Assembly: GCF_022768985.1 (NCBI RefSeq)
Contig: NZ_JALEKL010000009.1
Span: forward strand, 1-64,000
DNA from: Methanosphaera sp.
Lineage (GTDB): Archaea > Methanobacteriota > Methanobacteria > Methanobacteriales > Methanobacteriaceae
Direction: 5' to 3'
DNA: 64,000 nucleotides
Shown here in pieces: positions 17,403 to 27,331 of this stretch. The notes under the pieces are model-generated. The model saw nothing but the letters and a program-made list of their open reading frames with translations, searched no databases and was not told the DNA's origin. A program made the translations under genes and the position numbers. Position 1 is the first letter of the stretch, and each line of letters begins with the position of its first letter.

Positions 17403-18955
17403 TTAAAAAATACTATGCAATTATTCTATCATTCATAATAATATGTCTGATAGGATGCATATCGGCAGCAAATACTACAGATACACAAATAAATTCCAAT
17501 AAAATACAACAAGACACACCAACAACACATACAAGTAGTGATAATATTTCAACCAATACAACAAAAAAAGTAACAACTACAAATAAAATAACCACCACAT
17601 CAAAAGTAGCAAAAACTGCACCTAACACAAAAGTTGCAACAAAAACATCACTAGGATCACTTACAAGTAAACCAGGAGCAAAAGTAACACTAAAAAGTAC
17701 AGTGAAAACATCAAATAATAAGAAAATCAACACAGGAAAAGTAACCTATAAAATCAATGGAAAAACAATTGCAACATCAAAAGTTTCAGATGGAATTGCA
17801 ACAATAAAATACACCATACCAAAATCATTTACATCAACAAAATACACAATAACTGCAAAATATAGTGGAAGTAGTAATTATAAAGACTCATCTGATAGTG
17901 CAACACTACACCTAAAAAATGTGATAAAAACAAAAACATCACTAGGATCACTTAGTAGCTATCCAGGATATAAAGTTACACTAAAAAGTACAGTGAAAAC
18001 ATCAAATAATAAGAAAATTAACACAGGAAAAGTAACATTTAAGATCAATGGAAAAACAATTGCAACATCAAAAGTATCACATGGAATTGCAACAATAAGA
18101 TACATAATACCCAAATCATACAGATCACCAACATACCAGATAAGTGCCATATATGGACAAAATGGTGAATTTAAAAAATCATCAGACACAGCAACACTAC
18201 ACATGAAAAATGTGATAAAAACCAGTATAAAAATAGAGACAAAAACAATAAAAGCAGGTGAAAATAATAAAATAAAAGCAACAATTAAAAGTTCTAAAAA
18301 TATCCCAAATGGTAAAGTATCATTTAAATTAGATGGAAAAACAATTGGTACTGTAAAAGTATCAGATGGAAAAGCTGTGCTAAATTATAATGCACCAAAA
18401 ACACTAAAAGACAAATACACACTAACTATTATCTATGGACAGCATAATGAATTTAGAAAATCTCAAAATTCAATAAAAATAGATGTAATAAAACCATCAC
18501 CAACACCATCATCTAAGTATCTTAAACCTACACGTAATTGTCAAGTTAATGATCCATTATTTAAAAAAGCTGTAGGTGAAGTTACATCAGGATATACCTC
18601 AACATATGCTAAAGCAAGAGCACTATTTAATTATGCAAAGCAAAGACTTTCATATAGTGGATATTATAATACACGCTATGGTGCAAAAGGCACATTTACT
18701 CGTAGATATGGTAATTGTTGTGACATGGCACATGTAGTTGTTGCCCTAATGCGTACAGCAAAAATTGAGGCAAGATATAATCATGCAGTGTGTTACTTTA
18801 GAAGTGGTCTTGTTACAGGACACATATGGGCTGAAGTACGCATAGATGGCATATGGTATAGGTGTGATGCAACATCAAAGAGAAATTCATTTGGAGTGAT
18901 AAGAAATTGGTATAGTTGCTATAATCTAAGACGCTATGTATCATTACCATTTTAA
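17402..18955 (+). CDS. Secreted Ig-repeat protein with transglutaminase/pseudomurein-endoisopeptidase-like domain, paralogue 2
   Basis: A 517-aa paralogue of the preceding gene with the same order: signal peptide (a hydrophobic stretch of IILSFIIICLIGC type), Thr/Lys-rich spacer, three Ig-like repeats, and the C-terminal cysteine-protease-like domain with YGNCCDMAH, TGHIWAEV and CDATS. There is no ATG, GTG or TTG before residue 101 in this frame (first GTG at 17702), so the ATT at 17402 behind GGAGG is the only start that gives a signal peptide. Codons are strongly A/C-ending, unlike paralogue 1. The catalytic domain is more basic (RLSYSG, RNWYSC, RRYVSLPF). Confidence 0.83.
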   Translation: MKKYYAIILSFIIICLIGCISAANTTDTQINSNKIQQDTPTTHTSSDNISTNTTKKVTTTNKITTTSKVAKTAPNTKVATKTSLGSLTSKPGAKVTLKSTVKTSNNKKINTGKVTYKINGKTIATSKVSDGIATIKYTIPKSFTSTKYTITAKYSGSSNYKDSSDSATLHLKNVIKTKTSLGSLSSYPGYKVTLKSTVKTSNNKKINTGKVTFKINGKTIATSKVSHGIATIRYIIPKSYRSPTYQISAIYGQNGEFKKSSDTATLHMKNVIKTSIKIETKTIKAGENNKIKATIKSSKNIPNGKVSFKLDGKTIGTVKVSDGKAVLNYNAPKTLKDKYTLTIIYGQHNEFRKSQNSIKIDVIKPSPTPSSKYLKPTRNCQVNDPLFKKAVGEVTSGYTSTYAKARALFNYAKQRLSYSGYYNTRYGAKGTFTRRYGNCCDMAHVVVALMRTAKIEARYNHAVCYFRSGLVTGHIWAEVRIDGIWYRCDATSKRNSFGVIRNWYSCYNLRRYVSLPF

Positions 18956-19145
18956 AATATTATAGAAGAAATTATTATACTCTTCATCTAACTTTTAACT
19001 TTTTTTTTAAATATTAATATGAACCACCCCTCTTTTTTTAAATTAAATATTCTAAGTTAATAAAATACCTACTTTTCTTTAAATAGATTAATTAGTAAGG
19101 ATATATAAAAATATAATTTAGTAATTTATAAGGAAGTAATAAATA

Positions 19146-20447
19146 ATGATATGGGATGAAGAAATTGAGTGCTTACCACAAGAAGATATGGAGGAATTAC
19201 AACTTAAAAGATTACAAGATGTTGTAACTCGAGCATTTAATGAAGTACCCTACTACCATAAAAGATATTCAGAAGCAGAAGTATACCCAGAGGATATACA
19301 AACACTATCTGATATTGAAAAATTACCATTTACAACAAAAACAGATCTAAGAGCATCATATCCCTTTGGATTATTTGCTGTAGATCAGAAAGATATTGTA
19401 GAAGTTCACACCTCAAGTGGAACAACAGGAAAACCAACAGTATCAGGATATACAAAAGAAGATCTTGACATCTGGGGAGAGGTTATGGCACGTGGACTTA
19501 CAATGATGGGTGTTGATGAAAATGATATTATACAAAACACTCATGGATATGGTCTTTTTACTGGTGGATTCGGAGTACATTATGGTGGACAGAAAATTGG
19601 TGCAACAGTAATACCAATATCAACAGGACAAACATTAAGACAGATAGAATTAATGCAAGACTTTAACACATCAATGTTAATATTTACACCATCATATGGT
19701 CTTCACTTAGCTGAAGTTCTAAAAGAAAAAGGTGTAGATGTTGATGATTTAAATCTTAAAGTTATAGGATTTGGTTCAGAATCATGGACAGATGAAATGA
19801 GATCAAAAATTGAGGAAAAATTCCATGTACCAGCATATAACATCTATGGACTTACAGAAGTTATAGGTCCTGGTGTTGCAATGGAATGCTCAGAGCAAAA
19901 CGGTCTTCACATAAATGAGGATCATTTCTATCCTGAAGTAATTAATCCTGAAACACTAAAACAAGTACCTGAAAATACATCTGGTGAACTTGTACTTACT
20001 GCATTAACACGTGTTGGTATGCCACTTATAAGATTCCGTACAAAAGATATTACAAAAATACATCATGAAGTATGTGGATGTGGAAGAACACTTGTTAAAA
20101 TGGATAAAATTAGTGGAAGAACAGATGACATGCTTAAAATTAAAGGTGTTAGTGTATTCCCATCACAGATTGAAAAAGCATTACTTTCAATTGAAGGTGT
20201 AGAACCACACTACCAGATCATACTTACAAGACCTGACATGCTTGACCAGATAGAAATTAAAGTTGAAGCATCACCTGAAATATTCTTTGATAATGTAAAA
20301 GAATTAATTGGTATACGTGATAAACTTGCTCAAGCTATCCATGATGAAATTGGTCTTAGAGTAAATGTAACACTTGTTGAACCTAAAACTATTGACAGAG
20401 TAGAAACTGGAAAAGCAAAACGTGTAATTGATAAAAGAAATGAATAA
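19146..20447 (+). CDS. paaK: Phenylacetate-CoA ligase-type AMP-forming ligase
   Basis: Activates an aryl acetate with ATP and CoA to the aryl-acetyl-CoA. The 433-aa protein has the adenylation P-loop SSGTTGKP at 90-97, YGLTE-type A5 motif ([10 protein letters not shown]), and the C-terminal [16 protein letters not shown] hinge typical of PaaK. It is followed 22 bp later by a two-ACT-domain protein, a pairing common in methanogens. IorBA lies convergent just downstream, so a role in re-using exogenous aryl acids for Phe/Tyr/Trp synthesis (aryl acid to aryl-CoA to aryl pyruvate) is reasonable. Specificity not determined. Confidence 0.9.
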   Translation: MIWDEEIECLPQEDMEELQLKRLQDVVTRAFNEVPYYHKRYSEAEVYPEDIQTLSDIEKLPFTTKTDLRASYPFGLFAVDQKDIVEVHTSSGTTGKPTVSGYTKEDLDIWGEVMARGLTMMGVDENDIIQNTHGYGLFTGGFGVHYGGQKIGATVIPISTGQTLRQIELMQDFNTSMLIFTPSYGLHLAEVLKEKGVDVDDLNLKVIGFGSESWTDEMRSKIEEKFHVPAYNIYGLTEVIGPGVAMECSEQNGLHINEDHFYPEVINPETLKQVPENTSGELVLTALTRVGMPLIRFRTKDITKIHHEVCGCGRTLVKMDKISGRTDDMLKIKGVSVFPSQIEKALLSIEGVEPHYQIILTRPDMLDQIEIKVEASPEIFFDNVKELIGIRDKLAQAIHDEIGLRVNVTLVEPKTIDRVETGKAKRVIDKRNE

Positions 20448-20469
20448 AATTAATTAGGAGTATTTAATT

Positions 20470-20913
20470 ATGATAGAAGATGCATATATAGATCAATTAT
20501 CTATATTTCTTGAAAATAAGGAAGGTAGAATTCTTAGTACATTAGATGTTATTGAAAATCTTGGAATAAATATAAGAGCATTATCTCTTGCTGATACATC
20601 AGAATTTGGTATTTTAAGATTAATTGTAACAGATCCATATAAAGTTAAAGAAACTCTTGAAGAGAAAGGATTCATTGTTAAAATTACAAAAGTATTTGCT
20701 GTAAGTATTACAGATGAACCTGGAGGATTAAACACTATCCTCAGATTACTTGATGAAAACAATATTAATCTTGAATATCTCTATGCATTTGTTGAACAAA
20801 AAACTTATGCTGCTATTGTAATACTTAAACTTGAAGATATGCCAAAAGCATACGATATTCTAGTAGAAGGTAATGCAAATATTATAAATTCTGATGAATT
20901 ATATTCATTATAA
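20470..20913 (+). CDS. Tandem ACT-domain protein
   Basis: A 147-aa protein of two ACT domains: DQLSIFLENKEGRILSTLDV (first) and VFAVSITDEPGGLNTILRLL (second). It resembles the ACT proteins paired with paaK in methanogens. Probably senses an aromatic amino acid, and may regulate the ligase; it has no DNA-binding domain. GGAG lies upstream of the ATG. Confidence 0.85.
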   Translation: MIEDAYIDQLSIFLENKEGRILSTLDVIENLGINIRALSLADTSEFGILRLIVTDPYKVKETLEEKGFIVKITKVFAVSITDEPGGLNTILRLLDENNINLEYLYAFVEQKTYAAIVILKLEDMPKAYDILVEGNANIINSDELYSL

Positions 20914-21087
20914 TATTTTTTTTTAGAATTTAGAAAAAAAACTTTCTCCACCCAAACCTTATTTTTTTTAGATTAAATTACTTGTTTTGAAATTTATTAC
21001 ATTATTTAAAAAAAATAGAGTAGTAGATTTATTATTTTCAGATAAAATTAGTTTTTATATAAAAAAAAAGAGATTAGTAGAAAAATA

Positions 21088-21675
21088 TTATTTTCTACAT
21101 TTTTCATATCCTGCCATGAATGCTTTAAGATTTGTTTCAATTGACTTTTCAGGTAAGTTATTTTTCATTGTCTCTTTTACATCATCAATTTCAAGTGGGA
21201 ATGTTGACACAGCACATGCTCCACCAACCATTGCCATGTTCATTGACAGTGGATGTCCAGCATCAACTGCTATTTTATTTGCATCCATACTATATACTTC
21301 ATTCATCTTTGATGATAATTCCTCAAGTATTTCATCAATATCTGGATATTCAACATCCTGCTGATTTATTGTTGATGGATATACAGCTGATGTATTTACA
21401 ATTGCCACTGTATTTTCATTTGTTTTTTCAAGTGCTCTTAGTGCTTCAACAGGTTCAAATGCAAGAAGTATATCTGCTGTACCATTTTGAATTATTGGAC
21501 TTTTATCATCACCAATTTTAAGTTCTGTTGATACAACACCTCCTCTTTGTGACATTCCATGAATTTCACTCATTACAACATTTAAATCCTCAGATAGTGC
21601 TGTTTCTCCAATTACAATTGATGTTTTTATAATTCCCTGTCCACCAATTCCACAAATATAAATATTATATGCCAT
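21088..21675 (-). CDS. iorB: Indolepyruvate ferredoxin oxidoreductase, beta subunit
   Basis: A 195-aa gamma-domain-type subunit: YNIYICGIGGQGIIKTS opening and GMSQRGGVV, both typical of 2-oxoacid:ferredoxin oxidoreductases. With IorA it converts aryl pyruvates to aryl-acetyl-CoA with reduction of ferredoxin, or runs the reverse. The gene begins 3 bp after the iorA stop, so the two are translated together. An 8-bp inverted repeat (GTAGAAAA 21077-21084 / TTTTCTAC 21091-21098) overlaps its 3' end. Confidence 0.92.
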   Translation of the reverse strand: MAYNIYICGIGGQGIIKTSIVIGETALSEDLNVVMSEIHGMSQRGGVVSTELKIGDDKSPIIQNGTADILLAFEPVEALRALEKTNENTVAIVNTSAVYPSTINQQDVEYPDIDEILEELSSKMNEVYSMDANKIAVDAGHPLSMNMAMVGGACAVSTFPLEIDDVKETMKNNLPEKSIETNLKAFMAGYEKCRK

Positions 21676-21678
21676 AAT

Positions 21679-23544
21679 CTATTCACCTTCACATTTTTCT
21701 ATTGCACTTATTGGACAAACATCAACACATACTCCACATTTTATACATGATGCATCAATTTGTATTTGATCATCAATTAATGAAATACTTGGACATGCAA
21801 GATCATTAATACATTTATCACAACGTATACATTTTTCAGTGTTTACTTTTATATCATAGTTACGTGCTCTGATTGCTGGTTTATTTATTAAGTTACATGG
21901 ATATTCAGCAAGTATTACTGATACTCCATCATATTCTAGTGCATCTTGATATACTTTTATCATTTCATTTACATTTAGTGGATTGATTCTTTCAACAAAT
22001 CCTACACCAATAGATTTTACAAGTGCCTCTATTGATATTGCAGGTGCTTCATCTCCCATACCATCAATTGGTATACCAGGATTTGTCTGTCCACCTGTCA
22101 TTGCTGTAATTCTGTTATCAAGTATTACTAATGTAAATTTCATCTTATTGTGTATTGCATTTATAAGAGGTGGTATTCCTGCATGGAAGAATGTTGAATC
22201 TCCAATAAAGCTTATTATTGGCTGATCTTCTGTAGCTTTACTAAATCCACAACTTGCACCTACACTTGCCCCCATTGACATAAGATAGTTTGCCATCTTA
22301 TATGGTGGTGCAATTCCTAGAGTATAACATCCTATATCTGATGGATGAATACTTTCAATATATAAATTTAAGCTTTTAATTGCCTCACGTGCTGCATAAA
22401 ATGATGCTCTGTGTGGACATCCAGAACAGAGTGTTGCAGGTCTTGATGGAAGTGCAATTCTACTTTCTGAATTTACTTTCTGTGGTTGTGCATCAAGAAT
22501 TTCTAGTTTTCTTAGTGAATCAATTATAATATCTGGTGTATATTCAAATACTTCAGGTAGTGATCCATCTTTTTTACCATGTATTGTTGTATCTATATGA
22601 TTTGCACCTGCTATTGCTAGTGTTTCAATTTCATGTATTGGATCAACTTCTTCAACTACTAATACTTCACTATTTGCTCTTAGGAAGTCTGCTACAAGTT
22701 CATCTGGGAATGGATGTGTAAATCCAAGTTTTAGTATGTTTACATTTAAGTCATACTTATTTACTACATCTGCAACGTAGTTATATGCTCCTGATGATGC
22801 AATTATACCAAAGTCTGCTCCATTGTCAAATACTTGATTTAGTGGTGAGTTATTTGATACTTTTCGTATATCTGCAATTTTTTCTACAAGATTTTTATGC
22901 ATTAGGCGTGCTGCTTCTGGTACTGGTACATGCATTCCTATATTTTCATATTCACCATGTGTTATTGTGTTTTTATTATATTCACCAGTTTCAACTACTC
23001 CTCTCATATGTGATACTCTTGTTGTTGTTCTAAGTATTACTGGTGTGTTGAATTTATCTGATATTTCATATGCATATTTTATGAAATCCTTAATTTCCTG
23101 TGGATTTGATGGTTCAAATATTGGCATGTTTGCTTGACGTGCAAAGTGTCTTGTATCTTGTTCATTTTGTGATGAAAATGTTGATGGATCATCAGCTACA
23201 AGTATAAGAAAACTTCCCTCAACTCCCATATATGCACTTGTCATGAGTGAATCTGCTGCTACATTTACACCTACATGTTTCATAAATGAAAATGTTCTTA
23301 GTTGTGAACATGCAGCTGATGCTGCTACTTCTACTGCTACTTTTTCATTTGCTGAAAATTCAAAGTAGATATTTGCATCTTTTGCAATTTTGTAGAGTAT
23401 ATCACCTATTTCTGATGATGGTGTTCCAGGATATGTTGCAGCAAGTGAAACACCTGCTTCTAGAACTCCCCTTACAGCTGCTTCATTTCCTAGCATGAAA
23501 CGTTTCTGTCCTTGTTTTGGATCTAATAATTCTTTTATATTCAT
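21679..23544 (-). CDS. iorA: Indolepyruvate ferredoxin oxidoreductase, alpha subunit
   Basis: The 621-aa catalytic subunit binds thiamine diphosphate and two [4Fe-4S] clusters. An N-terminal pyruvate:ferredoxin oxidoreductase-type domain carries AATYPGTPSSEIGD; the TPP domain has GDSTFFHAGIPPLINAIHNK and LDNRITAMTGGQ. The C-terminal ferredoxin domain has CIRCDKCINDLACP, with one shortened cluster motif, and CIKCGVCVDVCP. Complete for the family. Divergent from tfrB, with which it shares a 308-bp promoter region. Confidence 0.94.
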   Translation of the reverse strand: MNIKELLDPKQGQKRFMLGNEAAVRGVLEAGVSLAATYPGTPSSEIGDILYKIAKDANIYFEFSANEKVAVEVAASAACSQLRTFSFMKHVGVNVAADSLMTSAYMGVEGSFLILVADDPSTFSSQNEQDTRHFARQANMPIFEPSNPQEIKDFIKYAYEISDKFNTPVILRTTTRVSHMRGVVETGEYNKNTITHGEYENIGMHVPVPEAARLMHKNLVEKIADIRKVSNNSPLNQVFDNGADFGIIASSGAYNYVADVVNKYDLNVNILKLGFTHPFPDELVADFLRANSEVLVVEEVDPIHEIETLAIAGANHIDTTIHGKKDGSLPEVFEYTPDIIIDSLRKLEILDAQPQKVNSESRIALPSRPATLCSGCPHRASFYAAREAIKSLNLYIESIHPSDIGCYTLGIAPPYKMANYLMSMGASVGASCGFSKATEDQPIISFIGDSTFFHAGIPPLINAIHNKMKFTLVILDNRITAMTGGQTNPGIPIDGMGDEAPAISIEALVKSIGVGFVERINPLNVNEMIKVYQDALEYDGVSVILAEYPCNLINKPAIRARNYDIKVNTEKCIRCDKCINDLACPSISLIDDQIQIDASCIKCGVCVDVCPISAIEKCEGE

Positions 23545-23852
23545 ATTAATTCCCTTGAATTTTTGATTTCAAATTTTTATCTTAAAACATAGTATTTTAA
23601 TAATAATTAATCATTATATATTATTTTCTTTTTTATAACTATTATATTTTAAAGTAAACATCTACTATATCTTACCTTCTTTTTTGTATTTAATATGATA
23701 ATATTATAAGTTGTAAAAAACAAATATAGTACATAATAGTAATAAATTTTACTGAACTTAAATTTAGGAATATATTTTGATAAATATATATGGAAAAAAT
23801 ATATTAGATGAGATTAATTTTTTTTATAAATTAAAACTTTTAGGGGTATTGC
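23545..23852. other. Divergent promoter region of iorAB and tfrB
   Basis: 308 bp of A/T-rich sequence between divergent genes. Several TATA-like strings exist on both strands (for example the run near 23775-23800 before tfrB), but none can be chosen with confidence. No coding region. Confidence 0.4.
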
Positions 23853-25364
23853 ATGATAATAACTGTGAATGTTAAACGTTATGATCCAGTAGAAGATAAA
23901 CATTACATGGAATCATATGAAATAGAAAAAACAGAAAAAATGAAAGTACTAGATGCTCTACAGCAGATAAATGATAAATACGATGCAAATATAGCATTTA
24001 GATTTTCATGCAGAGCAGGACAGTGTGGATCCTGTGCAATTAAAATTAATGATAAGGCAAAACTTGCATGTAAAGCTGAAATTGAAGATAATGACACACT
24101 TGCACCACTTGATCTTGAAGTATTAAAAGACTTAGTTGTAGATAGAGAACCACTTAATGATAAAGTACGTGACTACAACCTTTATATGATATCTGAGGAT
24201 TCATATTCTGATATGGAAAAACCATCAGTTATAAATCCTGAAACATATGAAAAAATTGGAAATCTTAGTGATTGTATAGATTGTTATTCATGTATCTCAA
24301 TGTGTCCTGTACTTACAAAAACAGATGACTATGTAGGACCATACTTTATGAGATTCTTATCTGAATTAACATTTGATCCAAGAGAAGATGCATCAAAAAC
24401 AGATGAAGCAGTAGATCTTGGAATGTACTACTGTACATCATGTGGACAGTGTAGTGTAACATGTCCAAAAGAAATAGACATATATGGTAAAGCTATTGAA
24501 AAACTACGAGAACAAGCATGTCGTGAAAAACAAGGTCCACTTAAAGAACATAAACTAATACGTGACTCAGTTATTACAACAGGAAGAAGTATTAATCCTA
24601 AAAGTGAGAAATACCCAGAAGGATTCATTAAAGCATACAATGAAAACCACAAAAAACCTGAAACTAGCGATGATAAACCTAAAATTGCATTCTTTACAGG
24701 TTGTATGATCGACTACAGACTTCCATGGATTGCAGAATACACAATAAATATTCTTGAAAAACTAGGATATAGTGTAGATGTACCAGAAACTCAGGTATGT
24801 TGTGGATCACCACTTCTAAGAACAGGACAGACAGATATTATACCAGAGCTTGTTGAGAAAAACTATGAAACATTCAAAGACTATGATATTGTTCTTACAG
24901 TATGTGCAGGTTGTGGATCAACACTTAAGAAAAACTACCCAGAATATGGTGTAAACTTAAATGTTATGGATATAACAGAGTTCTTAGATGATAAACTTAA
25001 CTATGATGATATGAAAGAAGTTGATGTTAAAGTTACATATCATGATCCATGTCACCTTGTACGTGGACAGGGAATATCACAACAACCACGTAATATTCTT
25101 AAAAATATGAAAGGTGTAGAATTTATTGAAATGAAAAATGCTGATAAATGTTGTGGAGCAGGTGGAGGAGTAAAATCTGGTATGCCTCAACTTGCAGAAG
25201 AACTTGCTGATGAAAAAGTAGAAAATATTGAAGCTTTAGATGTTGACTATGTTGTAACTGTATGTCCATTTTGTGAACGTAACATCCAAGATTCAATAGA
25301 TAAGAAAGAATCAGATAAATCAGTTATTAACCTTATGGAATTGTTAAATGAAGCATATCAATAA
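23853..25364 (+). CDS. tfrB: Thiol:fumarate reductase subunit B (CoM/CoB-dependent)
   Basis: TfrB oxidises coenzyme M and coenzyme B thiols to the heterodisulfide and passes electrons to TfrA for fumarate reduction, which supplies succinate in Methanobacteriales. The 503-aa fusion has an N-terminal SdhB-like part with a [2Fe-2S] motif (C53, C58, C61, C73), then two [4Fe-4S] motifs (CIDCYSCISMCP and CTSCGQCSVTCP), and an HdrB-like C-terminal half with two CCG-type domains (CCGSPLLR, and CCGAGGGVKSG plus CPFCERN). tfrA is not in the window. GGGGTATTGC upstream of the ATG is the ribosome binding site. Confidence 0.93.
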   Translation: MIITVNVKRYDPVEDKHYMESYEIEKTEKMKVLDALQQINDKYDANIAFRFSCRAGQCGSCAIKINDKAKLACKAEIEDNDTLAPLDLEVLKDLVVDREPLNDKVRDYNLYMISEDSYSDMEKPSVINPETYEKIGNLSDCIDCYSCISMCPVLTKTDDYVGPYFMRFLSELTFDPREDASKTDEAVDLGMYYCTSCGQCSVTCPKEIDIYGKAIEKLREQACREKQGPLKEHKLIRDSVITTGRSINPKSEKYPEGFIKAYNENHKKPETSDDKPKIAFFTGCMIDYRLPWIAEYTINILEKLGYSVDVPETQVCCGSPLLRTGQTDIIPELVEKNYETFKDYDIVLTVCAGCGSTLKKNYPEYGVNLNVMDITEFLDDKLNYDDMKEVDVKVTYHDPCHLVRGQGISQQPRNILKNMKGVEFIEMKNADKCCGAGGGVKSGMPQLAEELADEKVENIEALDVDYVVTVCPFCERNIQDSIDKKESDKSVINLMELLNEAYQ

Positions 25365-25473
25365 GTATGCAAAAAAAATATTAGTTGAAGTATTGAATTT
25401 ACTTCATTTAACTTTTTTATTCTCTTTTTTTTGGAAATTATTATTTATATTTTAAAATATCACTCACTTTTTT

Positions 25474-25794
25474 TTAGTAGCTTACAGCTGTACCATTTAC
25501 ACTTATAAGTATTGTATTTCCCATGGTACCTCCAAGGTTGCTGTAGTTAATACGTACATTTAATATTGCATTTGCACCTAGATCTATTGCTTTTTGTTTC
25601 ATTGCCTCTAATGCTTTTTCTCTTTCTTTTTGAATTTCTTCTTCATATGTTGATGTTCTTCCACCTACAACATCACGAACACCAGAAAAGATGTCTTTAT
25701 ATACATTAGCTCCAATTAATCCTTCACCATTAACAATACCATGATATTTCTTAACAGTTTTGCCTTCTATATTTGGTGTTGTAACAATAATCAT
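25474..25794 (-). CDS. YbjQ/UPF0145-family protein
   Basis: A 106-aa protein of the heavy-metal-binding-like YbjQ family: [41 protein letters not shown] and [20 protein letters not shown]. It forms beta-rich pentamers in known structures; the biological role is unclear. GGAGGTAAATT lies upstream of the ATG. A monocistronic unit between tfrB and the TrmJ-like gene. Confidence 0.88.
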   Translation of the reverse strand: MIIVTTPNIEGKTVKKYHGIVNGEGLIGANVYKDIFSGVRDVVGGRTSTYEEEIQKEREKALEAMKQKAIDLGANAILNVRINYSNLGGTMGNTILISVNGTAVSY

Positions 25795-26011
25795 ATAATT
25801 TACCTCCTTCTTATTTTATTTATTTTAATAGTAAAATATCTTCTATAATCTTAATATTATAGCTTATTCCACCAAGAAATCGAATTAACTTATAAAAATT
25901 ATTAAATTAAAATATAATATTTACTTAATATATTATATTGTTTTAATGTATATAAAAATTAAAAGCAATAAAAAACAAATATATTATTATAAAATTTTAT
26001 AGTGATTCTAT

Positions 26012-26731
26012 TTGACAATTTATACAGTATTTGTACAACCTAAAACATCAGGAAATATCGGATTTCTTGCAAGATGTATGAAAAACTTTGGATTAAAAAG
26101 ACTAGTTTTAATTGATCCATGTGAACTTCAAAACGATGCATATTATCAGGCAATGCATGCACGAGAATTAGTACAAGATGCCCTGGTATATGATACACTT
26201 GAAGAATTTATAGAAGATAAAAATATAACACAAACCATAGGTACATCAGGTACAGCAGGTGGAAGTTATAACGTTCCAAGAATACCAATAACACCAGATG
26301 AACTTGGACGTAATATTGATATTGAAACAAACAATGTTGCACTAGTTTTTGGACGTGAAGGTGATGGACTTTCAAATGAAGAACTTAAACTATGTGATGT
26401 ACTTGTAACAATACCAACAAGTGATGAATATCCTATAATGAATATTACACATGCAGCATCAATTATTTTTTATGAAATATTTAAAAATCAGAAGAAAGAT
26501 TATCCTGTAGAAGATATAGACATAGCAGATTTTGAGGATAAAAAAATATTAGATGAAACAATAGATGAAATAATCTCAAAACTTGAATATGCCGAACATA
26601 AACAAGACCAAGTAGAAATTCTAATGAAACGTATAATTGGACGAGCATTTATGACAGGACGAGAACTTCGTACATTTCGTGGAATACTTAATCGTATAAA
26701 CAAAAGAATCAAAAACTCATATGAGGAATAA
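26012..26731 (+). CDS. SpoU/TrmH-family RNA 2'-O-methyltransferase (TrmJ-like)
   Basis: A 239-aa SPOUT methyltransferase. The order is that of TrmJ: FVQPKTSGNIGFLARCMKNFG, ALVFGREGDGLSNEEL (SAM knot) and IPTSDEYPIMNITHAASIIFYE, followed by a helical C-terminal tail. TrmJ makes 2'-O-methyl at position 32 of tRNA. The start is TTG at 26012, supported by GTGAT (26002-26006) five nt upstream. First of a tight three-gene unit with dcd (3-bp gap) and glyS (6-bp gap). Confidence 0.87.
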   Translation: MTIYTVFVQPKTSGNIGFLARCMKNFGLKRLVLIDPCELQNDAYYQAMHARELVQDALVYDTLEEFIEDKNITQTIGTSGTAGGSYNVPRIPITPDELGRNIDIETNNVALVFGREGDGLSNEELKLCDVLVTIPTSDEYPIMNITHAASIIFYEIFKNQKKDYPVEDIDIADFEDKKILDETIDEIISKLEYAEHKQDQVEILMKRIIGRAFMTGRELRTFRGILNRINKRIKNSYEE

Positions 26732-26734
26732 GTA

Positions 26735-27325
26735 ATGGCAATACTTAGTGATATTGATATAAAGAAATATTTAGATGAAGAAAGGATTGTAATTGATCCT
26801 ATATTGGATGAAAAACAAATACAACCATCATCAGTAGATTTAAGAATAGGTAATAAATTTAAAGGATTTAAAATTATAACAAAACCATACATCGATCCAT
26901 TCGATGAAACAGACCTTGAATCTTATATGAGTGAAATTACAATAGATGAAGATCAACCTTTCATAATACATCCTGGAGAATTTACACTCGCTACAACACT
27001 TGAAACTGTAAAACTTCCAGAAGATATTGTTGCAAGAGTAGAGGGAAGATCCTCCATTGGAAGACTTGGTATTACAATGCATGTAACAGCAGGATATATT
27101 GACCCAGGATTTGAAGGTAAAATAACACTTGAAATATCAAACATTGGAAAAATGCCAGTAGCACTATATCCAAATCAAAGAGTTTGTCAGATAGTGTTTG
27201 AAACCATGACATCACCATCAGCAAGACCATATGGACATGAAAGTCGTGACAGTAAATATATGGGACAGTCAGGTCCACAGGTAAGTCGTATAAAAGAAGA
27301 CTTTGACATTAAAAAAGGAGAATAA
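26735..27325 (+). CDS. dcd: dCTP deaminase / dUTPase
   Basis: Converts dCTP to dUTP, and in the archaeal bifunctional type on to dUMP, for thymidylate synthesis. The 196-aa protein has QPSSVDLRIGNKF, the catalytic VEGRSSIGRLGITMHVTAGYIDPGF block and PNQRVCQIVFE. Length fits the trimeric Dcd family; whether it is bifunctional (as in Methanocaldococcus) cannot be settled from sequence reading. Middle gene of the TrmJ-dcd-glyS unit. Confidence 0.93.
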   Translation: MAILSDIDIKKYLDEERIVIDPILDEKQIQPSSVDLRIGNKFKGFKIITKPYIDPFDETDLESYMSEITIDEDQPFIIHPGEFTLATTLETVKLPEDIVARVEGRSSIGRLGITMHVTAGYIDPGFEGKITLEISNIGKMPVALYPNQRVCQIVFETMTSPSARPYGHESRDSKYMGQSGPQVSRIKEDFDIKKGE

Positions 27326-27331
27326 GATACA

